From Bacteroidia bacterium (GTDB lineage: Bacteria > Bacteroidota > Bacteroidia > J057 > JADKCL01), in contig JACJYV010000001.1 in assembly GCA_020635905.1 (NCBI GenBank), forward strand, positions 62,001-126,000: DNA of 64,000 bases. Direction: 5' to 3'. This document shows, in pieces, positions 43,655-52,010 of the stretch. Made by a program: the position numbers and the translations under genes. Each line of letters opens with the position of its first letter. Position 1 is the stretch's first letter. Below the pieces are notes generated by a model, which was not told the origin of the DNA, searched no databases, and saw only the letters and a list, made by a program, of their open reading frames with translations.

Positions 43655-45133
43655 GTGGAGCAAGACATCCCCCATCTGATTCGAAGTTTGTACCTGCAGG
43701 TCAGGGGCAAAGCCCCTGACCAACTGAAAGAACTGCCCCAGTCCGGGTCCGACCGCCGCTATTTTCGCCTTTCTGGCGCAGGCGACGACCTGATTGGCGC
43801 GGCCAATGCAGATGTCCGCGAAAACCGCGCTTTCATTGCGTTTGCCCGGCATTTTCGGGAGCAGGGGGTCAATGTGCCCGAAGTGTATGCGGTGAGCGCG
43901 GACGAAACCTGCTATCTTTTGCAGGACCTGGGCAATGAATCGCTCATGGACCGGGTCAGTGCAGAGCGGCGTGAAGGCCGTTTTTCGCCTGAAATCAAAG
44001 CCCTTTACCAGGCTTCCCTGCGCGGTTTGATCCAAATGCAAATTCCCGCAGGCAAAGGCATTGACTATTCCCTTTGCATTCCCCGCGACCGCTTCGACCG
44101 CCAATCCATGGCCTGGGACCTGCAATATTTCAAATATTACTGCCTCAAACTGGCCAAAATCCCTTTTGATGAGCAATTGCTGGAGGACGATTTTGACCGT
44201 CTGTGTGATTATCTGGGTCAGGCCCCGGCTGATTATTTCATGTTTCGGGACTTTCAGGCCCGCAATATCCTGATCCACCAGGGCGAGCCCTGGTTCATTG
44301 ATTTTCAGGGCGGCCGCCGCGGCCCCCTGCAATACGACCTCGCTTCCCTCCTCTTTCAGGCCAAAGCGGATATTCCACAGGAAATCAGGGAGGAATTGTT
44401 GGGTTATTATCTGGATCAGCTGGAAAAATATGTGACGGTCGATCGCAGGCAGTTTCGGGAACAGTTTTATGGAATCACCCTGATCCGCGTACTGCAAACC
44501 CTGGGGGCTTACGGTTTCCGCGGGCTTTTTGAACGCAAGGGGCATTTTATCCAGAGCATCCCCTACGCCTTGAATAATGTGGCCTGGATTCTGGCCAATG
44601 TCGAATTGCCGGTCAGGTTGCCGCACCTGTGGCAGGTGCTGAAAAGCCTGCCTCAGGCCGAAGGTCTGGCCAAATACCACCGTCCGGCCCAGTCCAAAGG
44701 CTCCCTGCGGGTCACGATCCAGAGTTTTTCCTACAAAACGACCGGCGCTCCCCTCGATCTGAGTGGCAACGGAGGCGGTTTCGTCTTTGATTGCCGGGCC
44801 CTGCACAATCCCGGGCGCTATGCGCAATACCGCGATCTGACCGGCCGCGACCCGGAGGTGATCGACTTTCTGGAAAAGGAAGCAGAGGTCTCTGAGTTTT
44901 TGCAGGCCGTCAGCCAATCGGTGGAACCTGTGGTAAAAAGGTACCTGGAAAGGGGATTTGATCACTTGATGGTGAGCTTTGGCTGCACGGGTGGACAGCA
45001 CAGATCCGTTTACTGTGCAGATCAACTGGCTGATTTTCTGCGGAAAAATTTTCCCGTGGATATCTGGCTCGAACACGTGGAAAGAGGCTGGCCAGGCCAA
45101 CATTTTACCCCTCAAACGGAGGCAAATCCATGA
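43655..45133 (+). CDS. AmgK-like amino-sugar kinase fused to RapZ C-terminal domain
   Basis: The start is GTG at 43655. Of 492 residues, about 1-340 form an aminoglycoside-phosphotransferase-like kinase: SDRRYFRL near the start, LLQDLGNESLMD, a catalytic loop in YFMFRDFQARNILIHQG, and the metal-binding IDFQGGRRGPLQYDLASLL. This subgroup includes AmgK, which phosphorylates N-acetylmuramic acid or N-acetylglucosamine at C1. Residues about 350-485 match the C-terminal domain of RapZ (FDCRALHNPGRY, LTGRDPEVIDFL, SFGCTGGQHRSVYCADQL), known in E. coli RapZ to sense glucosamine-6-phosphate. The stop overlaps the MurU-like start (ATGA). The pair fits the AmgK-MurU cell-wall recycling route to UDP-MurNAc. 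Confidence 0.85.
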   Translation: MEQDIPHLIRSLYLQVRGKAPDQLKELPQSGSDRRYFRLSGAGDDLIGAANADVRENRAFIAFARHFREQGVNVPEVYAVSADETCYLLQDLGNESLMDRVSAERREGRFSPEIKALYQASLRGLIQMQIPAGKGIDYSLCIPRDRFDRQSMAWDLQYFKYYCLKLAKIPFDEQLLEDDFDRLCDYLGQAPADYFMFRDFQARNILIHQGEPWFIDFQGGRRGPLQYDLASLLFQAKADIPQEIREELLGYYLDQLEKYVTVDRRQFREQFYGITLIRVLQTLGAYGFRGLFERKGHFIQSIPYALNNVAWILANVELPVRLPHLWQVLKSLPQAEGLAKYHRPAQSKGSLRVTIQSFSYKTTGAPLDLSGNGGGFVFDCRALHNPGRYAQYRDLTGRDPEVIDFLEKEAEVSEFLQAVSQSVEPVVKRYLERGFDHLMVSFGCTGGQHRSVYCADQLADFLRKNFPVDIWLEHVERGWPGQHFTPQTEANP

Positions 45134-45849
45134 AAGCGCTGGTTTTTGCCGCAGGTCTGGGCACCCGCCTGCGCCCCCTGACCAACGACCGGCCCAAGGC
45201 CCTGGTCGAACTGAAGGGCGTGCCCCTGCTGGACCGGGTGGTGGCCCGTCTGATTGCCGCGGGAGTGGATGAACTGGTGGTGAATGTGCACCATTTCGCC
45301 GACAAGGTGATCGAACACATCGCGGAGCGGGACAATTTCGGGCTGAAAGTCCACATTTCGGACGAACGAGAGCTGCTTCTGGAAACGGGCGGCGGATTGA
45401 AGTTTGCCGCTCCATACCTGCAAGGCACTGAGCCCTTTTTTGTGCATAATGCCGACGTGGTCACCGACCTCGATCTGGCGGGTTTGTATGCGGCGCATCT
45501 GCAACATGCCCCTTTGGCTACCCTGGCAGTACGGCAAAGGCCGTCTTCCCGCTTTTTTCTGTTTGACCCCAAGGGTCTGTTGTGCGGTTGGGAGAATGTG
45601 CAAACGGGCGAGGTGAAATTGGTGCGCGGCGAAAGCCGTGCAAATCTGGTGCAAAGGGCCTTTTCGGGCGTGCATGTGATCTCGCCTGAGATCTTTGCCC
45701 TGATCCGTCAGGAGGGAAAATTTTCCATTGTGGATACCTATCTCGACCTGGCGGGCAGCCAGGAGATTCGCTGGTTTGAGCACAACCAGGGCTACTGGAT
45801 CGATTGCGGCAAGCCGGAGGAGTTGAGGAAGGCGGAAGGGTTGGTTTAG
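45130..45849 (+). CDS. murU: MurU-like sugar-phosphate nucleotidyltransferase
   Basis: The 239-residue protein is a nucleotidyltransferase with the signature AAGLGTRLRPLTNDRPKAL at the N-terminus, the metal-binding Asp in FFVHNADVVTDLD near residue 110, and a final WIDCGKPEEL block. Family length (about 225-240) and sequence fit MurU, which joins UTP to N-acetylmuramate-1-phosphate to give UDP-MurNAc. Its ATG overlaps the stop of the kinase gene, consistent with consecutive steps. GlmU- or RmlA-like substrate use cannot be ruled out from sequence alone. Downstream is about 100 bases of word-like repeat (GAGCTTTGGGCTTCGAGCTACGAGC). Confidence 0.82.
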   Translation: MKALVFAAGLGTRLRPLTNDRPKALVELKGVPLLDRVVARLIAAGVDELVVNVHHFADKVIEHIAERDNFGLKVHISDERELLLETGGGLKFAAPYLQGTEPFFVHNADVVTDLDLAGLYAAHLQHAPLATLAVRQRPSSRFFLFDPKGLLCGWENVQTGEVKLVRGESRANLVQRAFSGVHVISPEIFALIRQEGKFSIVDTYLDLAGSQEIRWFEHNQGYWIDCGKPEELRKAEGLV

Positions 45850-45952
45850 TTGCGAGCTTTGGGCTTCGAGCTACGAGCGCAAAAATGCGAGGGAGTCGCA
45901 TTGTCTGGAGGCGGAAAACAAAATAGTCCTTAAAATCAGGGAATAAAAAGGT

Positions 45953-46489
45953 TTAATCCCAGTCACTGGCCCATAAAATGCCTGCTTGTTTTTGATCAAG
46001 GATGATTACCCCTCCGTCCACCATCAGATAATCATCTGGCCGGCTGGGTTCATAGGAAATGGTTTTTCCATTGTCTTCATAGCAATTCGAAAAATACCTT
46101 GCCCGCGAAAGATCAAATAAATTAATAAAGCTGTTTACCATCTTCTGCGCATTTTCCTCACTTATTCTTTTGGTGGATGGGCTTTGATAATTTTCCATGA
46201 GGTTCCGTTTAAGCCAGTCCAAAGCGATCTCCTTCTCCTTCTCAAATTCCAACCAACCCTCAGGCTCGAAAAATTCGAATCCCTGATCCGTGCAAATTTC
46301 ATGAATGATGCTTTGATAATTCCGCTGAAGATCAGATGACTCAAGGACCATGACCTTAAAGTTAATCCATTTGGGAAGGATGGGTTTTCCAAAGTCCCAG
46401 GATTTTCTGGCCAGTCGTCCAATTTCACTTTTTGTGGCCTGGTATATTTGGTCGGAGTGCTCGGTCATGTTGGTTAAGTCCGATGCCAA
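45953..46489 (-). CDS. Protein of unknown function, last gene of an IS-split cassette
   Basis: The 178-residue product is acidic and cytosolic-looking, with no signal peptide or TM segment. I do not recognise it; the tail LMVDGGVIILDQKQAGILWASDWD is tryptophan-rich. ATG at 46489 and 46468 are both possible starts. If the nearby IS is removed in silico, the upstream gene would end at 46499, only 9 bases before 46489, so the two were probably one operon. Lower GC than the core genes suggests acquisition. It could be an immunity-type protein, but that is speculation. Confidence 0.55.
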   Translation of the reverse strand: MASDLTNMTEHSDQIYQATKSEIGRLARKSWDFGKPILPKWINFKVMVLESSDLQRNYQSIIHEICTDQGFEFFEPEGWLEFEKEKEIALDWLKRNLMENYQSPSTKRISEENAQKMVNSFINLFDLSRARYFSNCYEDNGKTISYEPSRPDDYLMVDGGVIILDQKQAGILWASDWD

Positions 46490-46556
46490 AAAAGTTCTTT
46501 ACGATTTTGAAATATTATTTGATTTGGGCTTTATTTTTATGAGACCCGTTTTCTTA

Positions 46557-47841
46557 CAATACTCTGGACAGTTTTTCAGACAGTCGTGATTTAAACTGTA
46601 AAAAAGTAGGTGCCACGCTCAAGCCAAAAATGACGAGCATGGCACCATGCATATTATCACTTCAATAGTAGTGAGTGGGCTCCAGTTGAGCAAACCTCAA
46701 AGAGATTTTCTTCTGACATTTTTTTCCACGCTTTTCATTATTCGTGGAAAAGCTACCATCGCCAACCTTGCCCGGCACAGCGGCCTTTCGGAACGGACTT
46801 TCCGGCGCAACTACCGTAAGGTATGGGGTTTCAACCGCCTCAACGCCTTGTTGCTCGACCTTCTGTCCCCTGGAGAATGTATCGCGGCCATAGATGCCAC
46901 CACTATCCCGAAAGCCGGGCGCAAGACCTTTGGGGTGGGCTGGTTTTGGAGTGGATCCCGCAACAGCATGATCAAAGGGCTGGAGGTGTCCTGCATTGCA
47001 ATCGTTTCGATGCACTTGCGGACGGCTTTCGCCTTGTCGGCCCGACAAACGCCCGCCGCCACCCGCAAACTTTCGAGGATAGACCATTACCTCAAGCAGG
47101 TTCAGGCATGCAAAAGACAGTTGCGCAAACGGGTGAAATACCTTGTTGGTGACGGGTTTTACAGCAAGAAGGAGTTCATAGACGGCGTGGTCGGGATCGG
47201 GATCGACTTCATCGGCAGGCTCAGGCAGGATTCCAATATGCGCTACATCTACAAGGGCCCACATGAGAAGCGGCCAGGCGCAAGGAGGAAGTACAGCGGG
47301 AAATTCATGGGAATACACAAGCGTAGGTTCAGAAAGGTCAGCGAGATTGACGAACAAACCCACCTGTACAGTTGCCTCATGTACCACGTAGGCTTCAAGC
47401 GCAGTTTGCTGGTCGTGGCATTGCTCAATACCCGGACACAGAAGTACCTCCTGCTTTTCAGCACAGACACCCAAGCATGTCCCGAAAAAGTTCTGGAGTA
47501 TTATTCGACCAGGTTTCAGATCGAATTCCTTTTCCGCGACGCCAAGCAGCACACAGGCTTGGAAGATTGCCAGTCACGCGACAAGCAGGCACTCGATTTC
47601 CATTTCAATGCCAGCCTGACCGCAGTCAACATCGCAAAGTTAGAGATCCTCAGCAAGCACGCCGACCAAAAGCAAGGCCCCATTTCAATATCCGATTTCA
47701 AGACTGCCCTGTTCAACCGATTCTGGCTCAACCGAATTATTTCAAAGTTGGATTTGCAACCAGACATCGTAATAAATCACCCCAACTATCAGAGCTTATT
47801 AGAATTCGGGGTCATCGCGTCGTAAATTGTCCGGAGTATTG
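46557..47841 (+). mobile_element. Complete insertion sequence, IS4-like, with 6-bp target duplication
   Basis: The left end CAATACTCTGGACAGTTT (46557-46574) and the right end, read inward on the other strand as CAATACTCCGGACAATTT (47841-47824), match at 16 of 18 bases. The 6-base direct repeat TTCTTA flanks both ends (46551-46556 and 47842-47847). The 1,285-bp element holds one transposase gene. Intact ends and matching target repeats indicate a recent insertion. Deleting the element plus one TTCTTA restores an open frame across the site. Confidence 0.92.
46647..47825 (+). CDS. DDE transposase of an IS4-like element
   Basis: The 392-residue transposase has an N-terminal helix-turn-helix-like part (TIANLARHSGLSERTFRRNY) and a DDE catalytic core: AAIDATTIPKAG (first Asp), KYLVGDGFYSKKEFID (second Asp, YREK-like region later), and YYSTRFQIEFLFRDAKQHTGLEDCQSR (catalytic Glu, fitting the Y-x2-R-x3-E-x6-K signature of IS4-type transposases). 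It is full length with no stop or frameshift, so it may be active. The start is ATG 46647, 90 bases inside the left end; its stop lies 16 bases from the right end. Confidence 0.9.
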   Translation: MHIITSIVVSGLQLSKPQRDFLLTFFSTLFIIRGKATIANLARHSGLSERTFRRNYRKVWGFNRLNALLLDLLSPGECIAAIDATTIPKAGRKTFGVGWFWSGSRNSMIKGLEVSCIAIVSMHLRTAFALSARQTPAATRKLSRIDHYLKQVQACKRQLRKRVKYLVGDGFYSKKEFIDGVVGIGIDFIGRLRQDSNMRYIYKGPHEKRPGARRKYSGKFMGIHKRRFRKVSEIDEQTHLYSCLMYHVGFKRSLLVVALLNTRTQKYLLLFSTDTQACPEKVLEYYSTRFQIEFLFRDAKQHTGLEDCQSRDKQALDFHFNASLTAVNIAKLEILSKHADQKQGPISISDFKTALFNRFWLNRIISKLDLQPDIVINHPNYQSLLEFGVIAS

Positions 47842-48401
47842 TTCTTAAGAAATTCATCATAATCTCTCTTTTGTGCTTTTGTCAACTTTCTTAAAAACTC
47901 ATTTTCACTTTTAACTTCGTTTATTTCAAGCTCAAGTGCTTCTAAAAATTTATAAAAACTCATCCAACCTTTGGCAGGGTAAAGATTTTCCAGAAGCTGG
48001 TAGAGAATCGCCCAATCATAGTATTCGCAAACAAGCTTCCTAATTGCCGCTTCTCTATTATTCAAAAAATTATAAATTCTGTACTCATATAGATTTTTAA
48101 ACATTTCCTGGCTAATAACCTTTTTTTCTAATAGTTTCTGACAAACTTCAAACAATCCTAAATAATCCTCAATCAATATCCATTCTTCATTATTTTGAGG
48201 AGCATTGTGCCTCCATTGAGCATTTCGAAAACCCTGGTGAACTTTAACCCGATCCTCTGTATTAAAAATTTCCCTTAACGAAAGCCAAAAGTTCGCCTCA
48301 TTAATCATGGAATTTTTTTTTAATTGAAGAATAGAAATTATCAAGGCAGCAAGCGCACCAATGCCAGAGAAGAATGATCCCCAAAGTGCCATCTCTTCCA
48401 T
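47799..48401 (-). pseudogene. Membrane protein gene with 3' end interrupted by the IS
   Basis: The frame gives 200 residues, but the last 13 (from NNTPDNL to the end) are encoded by IS sequence. Residues 6-28 form a TM segment (FFSGIGALAALIISILQL); the rest is helical and rich in Trp, Glu and Lys, a layout seen in DUF4760-like membrane proteins, though I am not certain. Removing the IS and one TTCTTA gives the original tail DEFLKKTGLIKIKPKSNN followed by ISKS and a stop at 46501-46499. Loss of 18 native residues may or may not disable it. Low GC suggests it was acquired. Confidence 0.72.
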
Positions 48402-48544
48402 ATTTCAAAAAGTTGTTAGGAATTAAATAAGTTAAGCAAATCTAAATAAACTTAGCATATTGTAAAAGCCTCTAAATTTCCTTCCTTGATGCCGAACGAG
48501 ATTTCTACCGCCAATTATCTGTTTCAAAGTCACAAACACTTTTT

Positions 48545-49297
48545 TCAAACCTTAATCGACTTTCTATAGATTACGCTAATTTCTAAGTCATTGATAAAAG
48601 AAACCAACTCATTCAAAGTCGAGGATATTTCAGTTTTTCCAGCAATCAAAAGAATTAAATTATCCTGATAAAACCGCCTTTTGTAATAGGTCACCTGTCC
48701 AATTACCCTTTGCATCTCCGTGGCATTTAAATTATCCGCAATTTTCAACTCTAACCCTACTTTCCCATTTCCAACATCAATATCTGACTTTAGACCAAGA
48801 AAGCCCCCAATGTTGAATTGCCTGTGTATATTTTCCCGGCCAAGAATATTGGAAAGTATATCAAATAAATATTTTTCAAGGTCACTTTCAGTTGAGGTTT
48901 TTCTGTTCGGGATTAGGATATTCTCCAACAGAATTCCCACCGAAGACTTATCCATGGTTTGAATATCGTTAAATAAAAAATTGTCTTCCTTTAATTTTAG
49001 CAGACCCTTAATATGAGCATAAAGTTCGTCTGAGTATTGGAAATCTATTTCTTTGTACTTTCTCTTCTTTTTGATAGTGTCTAATGCGATTTCAACCTTT
49101 TTTCCAATTATCTCAATCAAGAGTTCATTCTTTTTGAAACCAATTGAATCCTTTTCCTTTCGAAGGTCAAAAATGTGCTGACTCAGTTCTGAAAAAACAA
49201 TTTCTTCGTTGACAAAATTCTCCTTTACCTCCCCGAATTTTATCAGGATTTCGCGAAAAAGTGGAATGTTCATTTCTAGTCTTTTTGTTTTTAACAA
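48545..49297 (-). CDS. PD-(D/E)XK nuclease-like protein
   Basis: The 250-residue protein has a helical N-terminal half (residues 1-135, Lys/Glu-rich) and a C-terminal region with a restriction-endonuclease-like pattern: Glu in SDLEKYLFDIL, Asp in LKSDIDVG, then ELK in GKVGLELKIADN, followed by a conserved-looking QRVIGQVTYYKRRF helix. These fit the E...D...ExK core of PD-(D/E)XK nucleases, also seen in restriction-type and defence proteins. ATG at 49297 or 49273 (MNIPLF) could be the start. It is AT-rich, heads the three-gene minus-strand cassette, and lies 143 bases before the membrane-protein gene. Confidence 0.65.
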   Translation of the reverse strand: MLKTKRLEMNIPLFREILIKFGEVKENFVNEEIVFSELSQHIFDLRKEKDSIGFKKNELLIEIIGKKVEIALDTIKKKRKYKEIDFQYSDELYAHIKGLLKLKEDNFLFNDIQTMDKSSVGILLENILIPNRKTSTESDLEKYLFDILSNILGRENIHRQFNIGGFLGLKSDIDVGNGKVGLELKIADNLNATEMQRVIGQVTYYKRRFYQDNLILLIAGKTEISSTLNELVSFINDLEISVIYRKSIKV

Positions 49298-49333
49298 TGG
49301 TAATTAGCAGAAAAGTTAGAGTGCCCTTCCCCC

Positions 49334-50047
49334 CTACTCCCCCAACTTCTTCACTTTCTCCCGCAACACCTCAATGGCTGCATCCCGCTCCGCGACTTCC
49401 CGGTGATACTCCAACGGAATGCGGTTGATCTTGCTCAGATAGAAGGCGGCAAAATCTTTGACCCGGTATCCGGCGAGGTTGCCCAGGGTGGCTTCTTCGC
49501 TGCCCTGGTAGTTGGTGCGAACCCGGTCGTCGTCGAGGAGGGGCAGCAAAAAGGGGTTGGCGGACTGGGCACACATGCGCAGGCGCTTGCCCTGGGGGCC
49601 CAGATCGTCATTTTCCCACAGCAATCCCCAACTGTTGGCCATGCCCGTCACGTCTTCTGAGAGCGCTTTGCAGTAGATCTCTGCCACATGGTCCACTCCG
49701 GCCTCCTGCAGGTAGAGCAGATCGGTGGCGTAGAGGGTTTCGCAGGCGATCAGACGGGCCAGGGTGGCCGCTTCGTCGCTGCGGATCAGCTCCTGCAATA
49801 CAGCCGGTCCCGATTGGGAATTCCAGATATTGCTCAAGGTGGCCTCATAGGGAGGATAGTAGAAATAAGGCCCAAAGGACCGTTCAAGGAGCTTTTCTTC
49901 CAGTTGTTTGGCTTGGGCTGTCATTTCAATCGTGTCAGGGGTGGGGGTGTTGGAAGCAGTGGTCCGGGTAGCCTGCTGCCCCTTGCATGCCATGGCAAGT
50001 AAGGGAACAAAAAAGACCAGAGCAAGCAGATGGCTGTACTTACGCAT
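49334..50047 (-). CDS. Lipoprotein of unknown function
   Basis: The 237-residue product has a lipoprotein signal (LVFFVPLLAMAC, Cys near residue 21) and a Thr-rich linker before a helical domain. Helical segments with regularly spaced alanines and leucines (QELIRSDEAATLARLIACETLY) suggest a HEAT- or TPR-like fold. I do not recognise the family. It lies 31 bases after the eCIS-core gene and is probably co-transcribed, so it may be a partner, chaperone or immunity protein of that gene; this is inference from position alone. Confidence 0.6.
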   Translation of the reverse strand: MRKYSHLLALVFFVPLLAMACKGQQATRTTASNTPTPDTIEMTAQAKQLEEKLLERSFGPYFYYPPYEATLSNIWNSQSGPAVLQELIRSDEAATLARLIACETLYATDLLYLQEAGVDHVAEIYCKALSEDVTGMANSWGLLWENDDLGPQGKRLRMCAQSANPFLLPLLDDDRVRTNYQGSEEATLGNLAGYRVKDFAAFYLSKINRIPLEYHREVAERDAAIEVLREKVKKLGE

Positions 50048-50078
50048 GCGAATTTTTTACTCAGAACCCGGAACCTGG

Positions 50079-51878
50079 TCAGGCCAGCATGGATCCGCCG
50101 CCGTCATAGGGGCCATCGGGTACACCCGGCCCCAGAGGAGGCATTCCGCCATTGAGTTCGCCAGACAGGTTGCCCTGGTAGATGCTGCCACGTTTGCCGG
50201 TGTGCTCACCATCGCCCACTTCCACCTCCACGTAATTGCCCATGAACTGGTTCCAGTTTTTCAGGATCACCCGCGAACCCGATTCCAGATCGATATTTCC
50301 GGTGGCGGTACGCAGAGTCGAGGGCGTGGTGACAGTGTACACCTCATCGATGGGCAGATCCACCGTTTCGGGTCCGTTGCCGGTGTCGGTGAGTTTGGCC
50401 ACTTCGACCAACCCGTCCTGACCGGCCAGGGCACCCGTGGTGATGTTGACGTGCACGTAATACACCCCACCCACGATGTAGGGATCGATCTGGGTGCACT
50501 CGTCGCCTTCGGCCATGTTGCCCAGGGTGATGGAGGAATTATTCAACTGTTTCACCGGCACATTGGCCTCGTTGGCAGCGTAGGTGCCCCGCACGGTGGC
50601 ATTATTCCAGGCGCCCGCGGCGGCCATGAAGTTGGAGGTGGGGGTACCGTCAGACAGTTTTTTGAATTCCACTTCGGAGGCGGTGCCAGTCGAATCGACC
50701 TTGAAGCCCCATTTCACCGAGCCATAGTAGGTGCCGGCCTGGTTTCCTTCGATGGCCAGGGCCGTGCTTTCGAATTCCACGGTCTGCTCCTTGCTGGTGT
50801 CGATGGTGGGACCGTCGTACATGCCTGCATTTTTCTTTTGCTCGGTGCCGGCATTGTCGAGATAGCGGTGACCGAGATCGTAGGTGGCATTGTAGCCGCC
50901 TGCTGCATCGGGATCGAGCTGAGTGGGATTGCCGCTCGTGTTATTGGTTTCGGGGGTAGCGCTGAGACCGTCCTGCACCCCGGCAGTCTGGCCCAGGTCG
51001 CTGGAGCCGTAGATGGGGGTATTGCGGCTGGAAATGCGGTCGATGCGGTTGCCTGCTTCGTCGCCTTCGGTCACCATGCGGTTGCGGGCGGCCGGGTCAA
51101 TCACCACATTGGCCCCTTCAATGTTTTTGTAGATCGACTGGGTAAAGCCGATCTTGGTCGCACTCACCTGATCATTGGGTTCGAAGGCAATGCTGGCCTG
51201 GAGCTTATTTCCGGCCGAATTGATGCCATAATTCACTGGCTTGTAGGTGCCATAATGGGCGACCTGATCGGTGGCCATCTGCACCACTTTGCGCTGGGTT
51301 ACCCCGGCTTTGGCTGAGCCATTGGCACTTTTGTTTTGCACCACTTCCCCGCGGGCAGCTTTGGCGCCCATCTGGTCGGCTTCGGCTTCGAGGCCGCGGT
51401 CGTCATTGACGGCCAGGCCTTTGGCCTGGGTGGTGGGGGTAACCCGGCCCTGCCGCTGCTGAACCACGTGGGTCAGTTCGTGGCCGATCAGTTCCTGTCC
51501 CGAACGGGTGTCGGGCTTGAACTGGCCGGGGGCAAAATGCACATCGTTGCCCTGGGTATAGGCCAGCGCACCCATGTCCGTGGCCGATTGAGAGTTTTGG
51601 TGGACGTTCACATTGGAGAAATCCGCGCCAAAGGAATTTTCCATTTTGGCCTGAACGGTACCGGGCAGGCCGTTGGGATTGGCCATGCGCTGGGCGGTCG
51701 GGTCCATAGAGGGCCCTTCCATCTCCCCGGACTGCTCCTCTTTTTCCTTTTTTTGCACGGGGTCCGTGGTGAGGGCAAATTTGGGCGGTCGCATAGACAT
51801 GCCCCGGGGGCCCTGGTGGCTTCCGCCCATTTCCTGGGTGGAATGATTCTGCTCTTTTTCCTGAATTGATCTCGACAT
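50079..51878 (-). CDS. eCIS core domain (DUF4157) protein with HELTH motif
   Basis: I start at ATG 51878 (MSRSIQEKEQ), which gives no signal peptide, as usual for the family. Of 599 residues, the first 70 are disordered. Residues about 75-155 are the DUF4157/eCIS_core domain: GLPGTVQAKMENSFGADFSNVNVH, YTQGNDVHFAPGQF and the metalloprotease-like motif GHELTHVVQQRQG (HExxH). A Gln/Ala-rich linker follows, then about 380 unrecognised, beta-rich residues with Asn, Gly and Thr. Such proteins are often cargo or accessory parts of extracellular contractile injection systems, or polymorphic toxins. No tail, sheath or baseplate genes are in the window, so this is an orphan. Confidence 0.82.
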   Translation of the reverse strand: MSRSIQEKEQNHSTQEMGGSHQGPRGMSMRPPKFALTTDPVQKKEKEEQSGEMEGPSMDPTAQRMANPNGLPGTVQAKMENSFGADFSNVNVHQNSQSATDMGALAYTQGNDVHFAPGQFKPDTRSGQELIGHELTHVVQQRQGRVTPTTQAKGLAVNDDRGLEAEADQMGAKAARGEVVQNKSANGSAKAGVTQRKVVQMATDQVAHYGTYKPVNYGINSAGNKLQASIAFEPNDQVSATKIGFTQSIYKNIEGANVVIDPAARNRMVTEGDEAGNRIDRISSRNTPIYGSSDLGQTAGVQDGLSATPETNNTSGNPTQLDPDAAGGYNATYDLGHRYLDNAGTEQKKNAGMYDGPTIDTSKEQTVEFESTALAIEGNQAGTYYGSVKWGFKVDSTGTASEVEFKKLSDGTPTSNFMAAAGAWNNATVRGTYAANEANVPVKQLNNSSITLGNMAEGDECTQIDPYIVGGVYYVHVNITTGALAGQDGLVEVAKLTDTGNGPETVDLPIDEVYTVTTPSTLRTATGNIDLESGSRVILKNWNQFMGNYVEVEVGDGEHTGKRGSIYQGNLSGELNGGMPPLGPGVPDGPYDGGGSMLA

Positions 51879-52010
51879 TTGCGTGGAGGTTATGGTCAAA
51901 ATATGGGTAAAGGATGTTTGGGTACAAAGATACAAATTTTTCCGCGGCGGATGGTAGGTGGAGGTGGGAAAATATTGCGGGTGGGGAGATGTGTTGTTAA
52001 AGCATTTCGC

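Noticed and set aside
43622..45415. Long minus-strand frame of 597 codons opposite the kinase and murU genes
   Set aside because: It spans two well-supported plus-strand genes and shows no family pattern.
49908..51317. Long plus-strand frame of 469 codons opposite the eCIS-core gene
   Set aside because: It is antisense to a gene with a recognisable DUF4157 domain, is low-complexity (Gly, His, Val), and has no start context. It arises from codon bias of the real gene.
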